Assembly (NCBI RefSeq): GCF_000003855.2
Contig: NW_003101674.1
Coordinates: forward strand, 982,734 to 1,046,733
Origin: Blastomyces gilchristii SLH14081
Taxonomy: Eukaryota > Ascomycota > Eurotiomycetes > Onygenales > Ajellomycetaceae
DNA length: 64,000 nt
Reading direction: 5' to 3'
The notes beneath the pieces are model-generated. The model had not been told where the DNA came from, did no database searches, and was given only the letters and a program-made list of their open reading frames with translations. Made by a program: the position numbers and the translations under genes. Positions 57,407 through 64,000 of the stretch are shown here, in pieces; the first letter of the stretch is position 1; each line of letters opens with the position of its first letter.

Positions 57407-58080
57407 TCTGAGATGATAATTATCTCAAAATCTCTCTTCACTGCCTTCTCAGAGAAGGGTTCTCACTGCTTCTTCTCAGCCAGGTCAATCTGCATCTCAA
57501 AATTCTGCATTTTCTGGTCTGCTGTCTCAGGTTCCATCTCAGCAGTAAGCAGATTGACATGCTCAGAGAGCAGGGCTGCCTTCTCAATGTCCTGGATCAT
57601 GGAGCGCATTTGAGACCTGAATAAGGCCTCAATTCCCTCCTTCTCTGTCAGCTCCTGCTAATCAATTAGAGAACAGAAGTATTATCAAAAATTGTTATCT
57701 CTCAATAAAAAACTTATCAGTTTTGACTTCTTTATCTTCTGCTTCAATATCTTCTCAATCTTCTTCTGCTATTACTTATTTACAGTAACACTCTTCTTCT
57801 CTCTCTCTCTCTTCATCTTAGTCTCAAATCATTCTCAGAACTTCTCCTGATCTTATCACTGCTGTATGAGACTCTTCACTATCTTCTTTTTCAATCTCTC
57901 ACAGGCGGTGTTATCTGTATTATTTCTATACTTAGTTCAGTCTAAATCTATCAGAAGTATTACTTAAAATCATTATCATTCTACTCTCTTACAGAGTCTT
58001 TTCAAGACATTATAACATATCTTGCAATCTATCTCTCTGTGCTTAAACACCTTCTTCTTCTCTTTCTTCAATCTGTGACA
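57290..58080 (-). pseudogene. Better-preserved coding patch inside the hAT interval
   Basis: On the minus strand 57655-57410 reads QELTEKEGIEALFRSQMRS, MIQDIEKAALLSEHVNLL, EMEPETADQKMQNFEMQIDLAEKK, a stop (Gln-stop, expected Trp), then EPFSEKAVKRDFEIIIISDKK with a (CTT)n/poly-Lys end at 57367-57405. It looks like the helical C terminus of a transposase or other element protein. It may be a second, nested DNA transposon or an accessory ORF of the hAT element. Family not recognised. Confidence 0.4.
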
Positions 58081-58179
58081 GCACTCACGCGCCTTGATGG
58101 TCCGCAGAACCACAGAATATTTGAAGAGAAATAACATGATTGATTTTGATGAGTATTGAGAAGAGAGTGAAGGCAGGCA

Positions 58180-58275
58180 ATGATATAATAATGATGATGA
58201 TAATAATGATGATGATGGTGATGATGATGGTGATAATGATGATGATAATGATAATGATAATGATGACAGAAGAGA
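58180..58275. repeat. GAT/AAT microsatellite
   Basis: About 95 bp of repeated GATGAT and GATAAT units inside the hAT interval. Confidence 0.85.
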
Positions 58276-59874
58276 GAGTGCATCAGAATATATTATTAAC
58301 TTACTAAATATAAAGAGACAAAGAAACTATTAACAGCTTTCAGAGATGTACAGAAATGACTACAGTGTTATATAGCAATATTATCTTCATTCAATACATG
58401 CACTATTGATATTCTTTATATACATTTATCATATAATCTATATCAGAAATACATGCAGAAAACAGATCTTTGTTACTAGAGAGAATGATTGCAGTAATTC
58501 TCTGTTTTCATATTATAAAGATAAGTTATTCTCATTTCTTTCTTCTCTCTTTTCTCTTCTTCTTCAACTCATCACTAAGTTTAAGCTGGTATGAAAACTA
58601 TTAAAACACTCATAGAAACCCTCAAATTGAAGAGTATAAACTAATCAAATTTTAAATACAGATGAATCAAATTAATTCAATAATACTAATTATTCATTCT
58701 TCTCTTAATAAAACAACAGTCATGTCTTTCTCTCTCTCTCTCAAATAAAACATGACTTGTGAAAAGTAAGTACCACGCCAGATCATAATGATCAACACAG
58801 TCTCAGCACACAGAGCTGCATATACACAGTACATGCTGAACTGAGAGACTGCATGAGTTGCAAACTAATGACAGCATCTCAGAGAGAGCTGTACAGCGTG
58901 AGAAAGCTGCAACTCTCAGTCATGTATACAGAGAGTGAATCACTGCAGTAAGTATATATGTATTGCATGAAAGTAATGCTTTTTGATAATACTCAGTCTC
59001 TAATATTATAAAAATAGAGTCTCTCTGTGAGATCTGTTTTTATCAGAAGTTGAGAGATCTTATATTTTCCAAGATCATCTTCATGTGCCTTGTCTGTGAA
59101 ATCAATGAGAGAAATCATCAATTCCAGCATTCTGCTCTTAATGTTATTCAAGTGATAGCAGAGTTCACCCTGACCACACTTTTTAAGTGTATATTTTCTA
59201 ATTATTCACATTTATACAGATATATACTGATTATTTATTAGGTAATATTAAGATAATAACTCATTGTGACTGTATTACTCTCACTGTGAGAAATACACAG
59301 TTGATGATGAACATTGTAAAGACTCTGAGAAGTGAGTATTTTGAGAGTACTGCAGTTCTGTGACCTTGATTTTTTTTGTTTTTATTTTTTATTTTTTTCT
59401 TTTTCTTTTCTTTTTTTTTTTTTTTTAATGTGATTTTTTCTTGTGTTTATTTTGTTTTTTATTTTTTATTTTTTTTTGTATTTTATGTTTTTTTCATAAT
59501 TAAAATTATATGAATTATGATCTGTGTTTAGAAAAGTAATGATATTTGATAATACTCTCTATTGAATTTTCAACAAATGAGCACTATGTTATAATATTAT
59601 ATAAGTGAGAAGTGATTTCATGATCTCATTTAATGCCATTCTCAATAATGAGATCAGAATGAAAATGTGACTAAGAATTCAAACATATTCTTTATTCAGA
59701 ACTAGATTTTTATTTGAAAAGTGAATCTGAGATCTTTAATATTTAAAATAACATGATTTGAAATTAATGTGATGAACACAAACCATGACCAGAAGTAATG
59801 CTTTTAGGCAACATGACAACTGTAAAGTTTGGTCCTGGTCCCAGACACGGTCACACGGTCAGTCTAGTCAGGCA

Positions 59875-60160
59875 TGATGAAAGAAGCATACAACATTCTT
59901 ATTATACAGAAACAAGTAAGTCAATTATAACAGAAAATACTGCAATCAAGTATGCCTTAGTAGAGAATGAGTAATCAGACTTCTATGACACAAGTTACAC
60001 ACCTGGATGTAATGAATCTAGATCTGAATGTCATTGCTAAAGCACTGAATTCTCTGAAAAAGAGATTCCCTGAGTGAAAACCTTGATGTTGTAAGCATTG
60101 AGCTTGCTTCAACTGCAGACATCAAAATCATGATGCAAAAGATTGCACTCAGTGTGTGTA
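59875..60160 (+). pseudogene. Gag of the third gypsy element, second part with zinc knuckle
   Basis: Continues the capsid interrupted by hAT and ends with CFNCRHQNHDAKDCTQC (about 60108-60158), an intact CX2CX4HX4C knuckle. Confidence 0.8.
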
Positions 60161-60379
60161 GTCAAAAAACTAGCAGAATCAGTGAGCTCAGAGACACTCA
60201 CTGATATTCTATGAAAAGCCTTCAAAGTGAAAGAGATATCTGTGTTAGATGACTCTCTGAATTCTGTGAATGTAAAGAAGAAGCAGGCTTCTGAATGAGA
60301 TGTGAGTGAGAATGATGAAGTGAACACTCATCTCAATGCCTTGAGGCCTGAAATGTTAATGTATAGAAGGCACTTGAGT

Positions 60380-60480
60380 AAGAATTAAGAGATAGCTGTA
60401 AAAGTGTTAGCAGACACAGAAGCTTCTACACAATATATTGATGATTATATAATCTGAAGATTGAAAGAGATTCACTGAGT
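60380..60480 (+). pseudogene. Gypsy aspartic protease remnant
   Basis: Reads VLADTEASTQYIDDYII. The active-site triad Asp-Thr-Gly of retroviral-type proteases is present as DTE, a G-to-A change, so the active-site Gly is lost. Confidence 0.75.
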
Positions 60481-61099
60481 GAAGAATCTCTGATGCATAA
60501 GATTATCTGATAACTGATATTTGATATCATCTGCAAGAGTAAGAGTTCCCTTGCACTTCAGAGAATGATCTTGCTATATTTGAGTGTGAGAGCTGCAGAA
60601 CATGAAATATGACCTTATTCTCAGACTTGATTGATTTCAAAGGTTTAATTCACAGATACAATGATGTACATGCTATATGCAGTTGACTGATAGAAAGAAA
60701 ACAGTTCATACAATTCTATCAACTGATATGAGAAGGACATTCCACACCTCTGGTATAGAAGGGTTAAATCTGCTTACACATCAACAAGCAAAGAGAACAG
60801 TTCACAAGATCTCATTCAAAAGCATTCTGTATGTTATACAGGACCTGGAAGTCAAGAAAATCAAGATAAAAGATATGTGAGAGAATAAGTGTATGAAGAA
60901 GCTTCTGAAGAAGTATGAAAAGATCTTCTGAACAGATCTTTCACTGAAATTGCTGCCAGAACAAGGATTTGTACATGAGATTGACACAGAGGATGCAAAA
61001 CCAGTCAATCAGAATGTATACTCTCTGTCACAAATACATCTTGAAGAACAGAAGCATCAGATCACAGACCTTCTAGAATGTGATCTCATATAATTCTCA

Positions 61100-61675
61100 T
61101 CAAGCATGTGAAGCTTTTCAGTTCTATTCATGAAAAAGGCAGGTGAGGAGTGACAGATGTGTATCAATTATTAAGCACTTAACAAGCTTATGATTAAGAA
61201 TGAATATTCACTGTCATGAATTCAATAACAGTTGAATACAGTCAGAAACACTCAATATCTATTGAAGATTGATCTTCTCTCAGAATACTAGTAGATCTGC
61301 ATAGATGAACTGTCAGTTCTGTGAACTGTGTTTAATACACAATGAGAGAAGTTTAAATTCCTGGCAATGTCATTCAGTCTGATAAATGCACCTGTGACCT
61401 GTCATCTTTCAAATAATGATGAATACAATTCTTCATAAACAGAATGAAACCTCATGCCTTATATACCTTGATAACATTCTAGTCTTTTCAAACTTATACA
61501 ATGAATATCTGAAGTATCTTGATAAAGTGCTTATAACTCTGACAGAGTATAAGCTCTATATCAAATCAATTAAGTGTGTGTTTAAAATGAAAGAGTTGAA
61601 GTTTGTAGAACATGTAGTGAGTGATGACTGTATACATCTCATTCTGAAGAAATTGAATGTCATAGTGAATTGACT
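61100..61675 (+). pseudogene. Gypsy reverse transcriptase remnant
   Basis: ALNKLMIKNEYSLS, KIDLLSEY, FKFLAMSFSLINAPVT, and in the open frame 61416-61673 IYLDNILVFSN (usually VYLDDILVFS), YNEYLKYLDKVLITLTEYKLYIKSIKCVF. The catalytic YLDD is YLDN. Several TGA stops replace Trp. Confidence 0.85.
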
Positions 61676-61899
61676 GTGGCTGAGAAATGTACATTATGTA
61701 CAACAGTTTCTTGAGTTGATCTTATACTACTGCAGGTTCATCAAGAATTTCATATAAATATCTGTATCACTCTCAGATCTCTTAAGAGAAATGAATGCAA
61801 ATCTGTGAAAGAAGAAGTTTTGTTCAATTATCTGAAATACTGTGTGTGAAGAGACTTTTCTCACACTGAGAAAACATGTAATAACATTCTCAGTGCTTA

Positions 61900-62110
61900 T
61901 TCAATCAGATTGTGATAAATCTTTCTACATTGAGATGAACATATCTGAATGAGCTATTAAAGACACTCTTCTACAGATGAGCAAGAATGGCAAGCTGCAC
62001 TCAGTGATATATGATGATAGAAAACTATCAGACACTGAGCTCAATTACTCAGTGCATGAAAAGAAATTGCTAGTGATTAAGCACATGCTGATGTTGTGAA
62101 ATAGATATAT
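61900..62110 (+). pseudogene. Gypsy RNase H remnant
   Basis: SDCDKSFYIEMNIS, AIKDTLLQMSKNGKLHSVIYDDRKLSDTELNYSVHEKKLLVIKHML matches the gypsy RNase H pattern (TDASD.aiGavLsQ..., SRKLs.aE.NY..hekElLAiv.al). Confidence 0.85.
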
Positions 62111-62539
62111 TAACAACAGGTATACAACAACAGTGATCACAGATCATGAAAGCCTTGTCTATCTATAATCAATGACAAAACCTTTCAAACACTTAGCACA
62201 TTGAATCTCAGAGTTTCAAGTGTACAATCTTCATATCAAATACTGAAAGAAATCAGACACTGTGATGCCTGATACAATCAGTCACAGACCTGATTTCATG
62301 AGTGAGGGTTCTATGAACCAGGTATAAGAAATGTTCATGTTAAATGTACTGAGAGAATGCAAGAAATCAGAATGAGTGAACACTATGATCTCTCACTTGA
62401 AGAATGACAAGGTGTTGAATGACAAGTGTCTTATAAAAGTAGTAGAAGAGATACTTCTGAACTTCAAGCTAGGGAAATTGAAAAATGATGTTATACTTTA
62501 TCACAATCTAGAATATGCAGAAGCTTCCTATCTAGAACC

Positions 62540-63600
62540 TTCATTTTGACACAACTTGATAGCTCACATGCACAAGGAATTCAGTCACTTAGAAAGCTCT
62601 GGACTCATGAGTGTACTTAAATCAAGAGTATACTGATCAAGCATGACTGAGAACATTCAGACATACACTCACAAGTGTCTGAATTGCCAGGTTGTGAAAG
62701 AATCTAAGAAAGGGTTAGAATGTGAAAAAGTATAACATCAGATAAAGTGTATAATACAACTGTTCAAACAATGAGAGATGAACCTCATAGACATATTATC
62801 ATGAATGTTAAATGAAAATCAATGAATAATCACTGCTATTAATTATACTACTGGCTGGTCAGTTGCAAAAGCAGTTTCAGAGATAATAGAGAAGATGATA
62901 GTGAAGTTTCTACATAATGAGATCTATGTTAACTATGGAATACTGTGTGAGATTCTAACTAATAATAATGTGAATCTCATAAGAGAAGTAGTGAGGCATT
63001 TTGTGAGCCAGTTACAGACAAGACATTGTAGAACAACATTATATTATCTGCAGATAAATGAAAAGATGAAACACTTGAATGAAATCTTGAGCAACATGCT
63101 GATGAAATATCTAGTGAGCAAGCCTATGAGACTATGAGATGAATATCTCAGGCAGGTGCTATTGGCCACACAGATTTGACAGCATGCAGTCTTCAAGCAT
63201 TCACCATTCTACCTGTTATATGGATTGCATCCGTGCATTCTGAAGAATGCTTCAGAAAAGATGAGAGAGACAACAGTCATAAATGTGAAATCAAGATTAA
63301 AAGAGATCAGTCATGTATGTGCAAAAGCTAATAAGTTACTTCTGAATCAAGTAATTCAATCAAAAAGAATACAAGACTCACTAGTTAAGAAATCAAGTCT
63401 CAAGATGAGAATATGAGTTCTCATACACAATGAGAGTTCTGAGAAGTTTCAACCTAGATGATTTGAGTCATATAAAATACTCAAATCATATTCTCTGAGA
63501 ATGTACACATTGAAAGAATCAGAGGGACAGATCTTACACAACTTAATCAATGATTCATGACTTATAAAAGTAAAGATGCAAGATCTGAGCAGATTATAAT
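62540..63600 (+). pseudogene. Gypsy integrase remnant
   Basis: The HHCC zinc domain reads HMHKEFSHLESSGLMSVLKSRVY(stop)SSM, CLNCQVVK (62565-62710). The core includes INYTTGWSVAKAVSEIIEKMIVKFLHNEIYV, NNNVNLIREVVRHFV and NEKMKHLNEILSNMLMKYLV. After it come SPFYLLYGLHP and a basic C-terminal segment (LIKVKMQDLSRL). The core Asp of the first motif is unclear because of mutation. Confidence 0.85.
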
Positions 63601-64000
63601 CATCTACAGCACTATTATCAGTGTTGAAAAAGAAGAGACTTATAATTAAAAAGTCTTATGAAGTAAGAGAAATCATAGACACTTATAAATCAGATGATCT
63701 TACTTATTCTGATCTTTTCATAATTATAAGGAAAGAATGAGAAGCAATGAAGAAATCAGATGAATATCATACTTTAATAAGTGATGAGACTGTAGCTGAT
63801 TATACAATAACACATCACAGACAGCAGGCATAACATGGCAAAGAGTAGTCTCAGAGCAGCAGACTTGCACATGAGTCAGATTACAGAAGAAAAAGGAATT
63901 CAGAGTTAGATTTGACTGTTTACATCAGTTCAATTGTGAAGATTATAGAGGATGAACTATCTGAAACATCTGTGAATATGTGAGACTAAGTCATCTTGAT
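63600..64000 (+). other. Tail of the third gypsy element
   Basis: AT-rich mutated sequence continuing past integrase to the window end. No LTR or further domain recognised. Confidence 0.5.

Larger units (their letters stand above)
54103..59874 (-). mobile_element. hAT-superfamily DNA transposon
   Basis: The element (54111-59866, 5756 bp) is flanked by perfect 8-bp duplications, GTCAGGCA, at 54103-54110 and 59867-59874. Terminal inverted repeats are TAGACTGGCCG (left) and TAGACTGACCG (right, inverted), with several subterminal GGTCC/GGACC boxes. Both ends (about 90 bp each) are GC-rich and unmutated, the interior AT-rich. The minus strand codes for a decayed hAT transposase C-terminus. At 5.8 kb it is long for a hAT element, so nested insertions are likely (see the 57300-58300 patch). 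Confidence 0.92.
49665..64000 (+). mobile_element. Third gypsy element, plus strand, doubly interrupted, runs off the window
   Basis: It starts TGTGGTTCGG inside the RT of the previous element. It consists of a probable 5' LTR (49665 to about 50295), Gag (53231-54102, resuming at 59875-60150), protease (about 60400-60470), RT (about 61100-61670), RNase H (61905-62100) and integrase (62540-63600). All are on the plus strand and damaged by stops. It is interrupted by the tRNA/LINE chimera at 50307 and by hAT at 54111; removing both restores collinear Gag-Pol. The 3' LTR lies outside the window. Confidence 0.85.

Overview
The window looks like one scaffold of a filamentous ascomycete, most plausibly an Onygenales-type mould (Histoplasma/Blastomyces/Emmonsia-like). 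The reasons are short GT-AG introns of 54-175 bp, fungus-specific genes (MTC1-like, Zn2Cys6 regulator, BuGZ-like zinc-finger protein) and an abrupt change from a gene-bearing half of ordinary base composition (1 to about 32.6 kb) to a very AT-rich block of mutated transposons (about 32.6 to 64 kb). The species is inferred from style only.

Gene half. Eight host genes are supported: an M28/PSMA-like membrane peptidase (783-3261, -), a BuGZ/ZNF207-like zinc-finger protein (4915-6439, -), an unknown basic protein with a C2H2-like finger (7411-9285, -), a carboxymuconolactone-decarboxylase-family protein (11061-11621, -), an MTC1-like protein (16116-17706, +), a SurE-type phosphatase whose start lies on a 12-nt first exon (18765-20061, -), a Zn2Cys6 regulator with its metal cluster in mid-protein (21944-24590, +) and a 935-residue coiled-coil protein (28649-31456, +). 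They do not form an evident pathway or cluster. Between the decarboxylase-like gene and MTC1 lie a deleted Ty1/copia element (Gag joined directly to the end of RNase H), a 416-bp TRIM element with identical 82-bp LTRs inserted in the copia LTR, and a solo LTR of the TRIM family; the last two have perfect 5-bp target duplications. A stretch at 25385-25860 looks like a misassembled low-quality duplicate rather than biology.

Transposon half. Elements are nested. An old minus-strand Ty3/gypsy relic (before 37414 and 45207-46765) contains a complete mutated gypsy element (37415-45201, 533-bp LTRs, TTACA duplication). A plus-strand relative of that element (from 46766) also interrupts the old relic. 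This relative carries a tRNA-headed SINE (47959-48341, with the empty site visible in the other copy) and is itself broken in its reverse transcriptase by another plus-strand gypsy element (49665 to the window end). That last element is interrupted twice: by a 2.9-kb chimera of a tRNA-like head, a GC-rich segment and a LINE 3' end (50307-53200), and by a 5.76-kb hAT transposon (54111-59866, 8-bp duplication).

Most informative observations: the mutation of these repeats looks like CpG plus CpC/GpG decay rather than classic CpA RIP, and it fades out at the outer ends of the elements, so that the same LTR sequence is wrecked when it faces inward and nearly intact when it faces outward.
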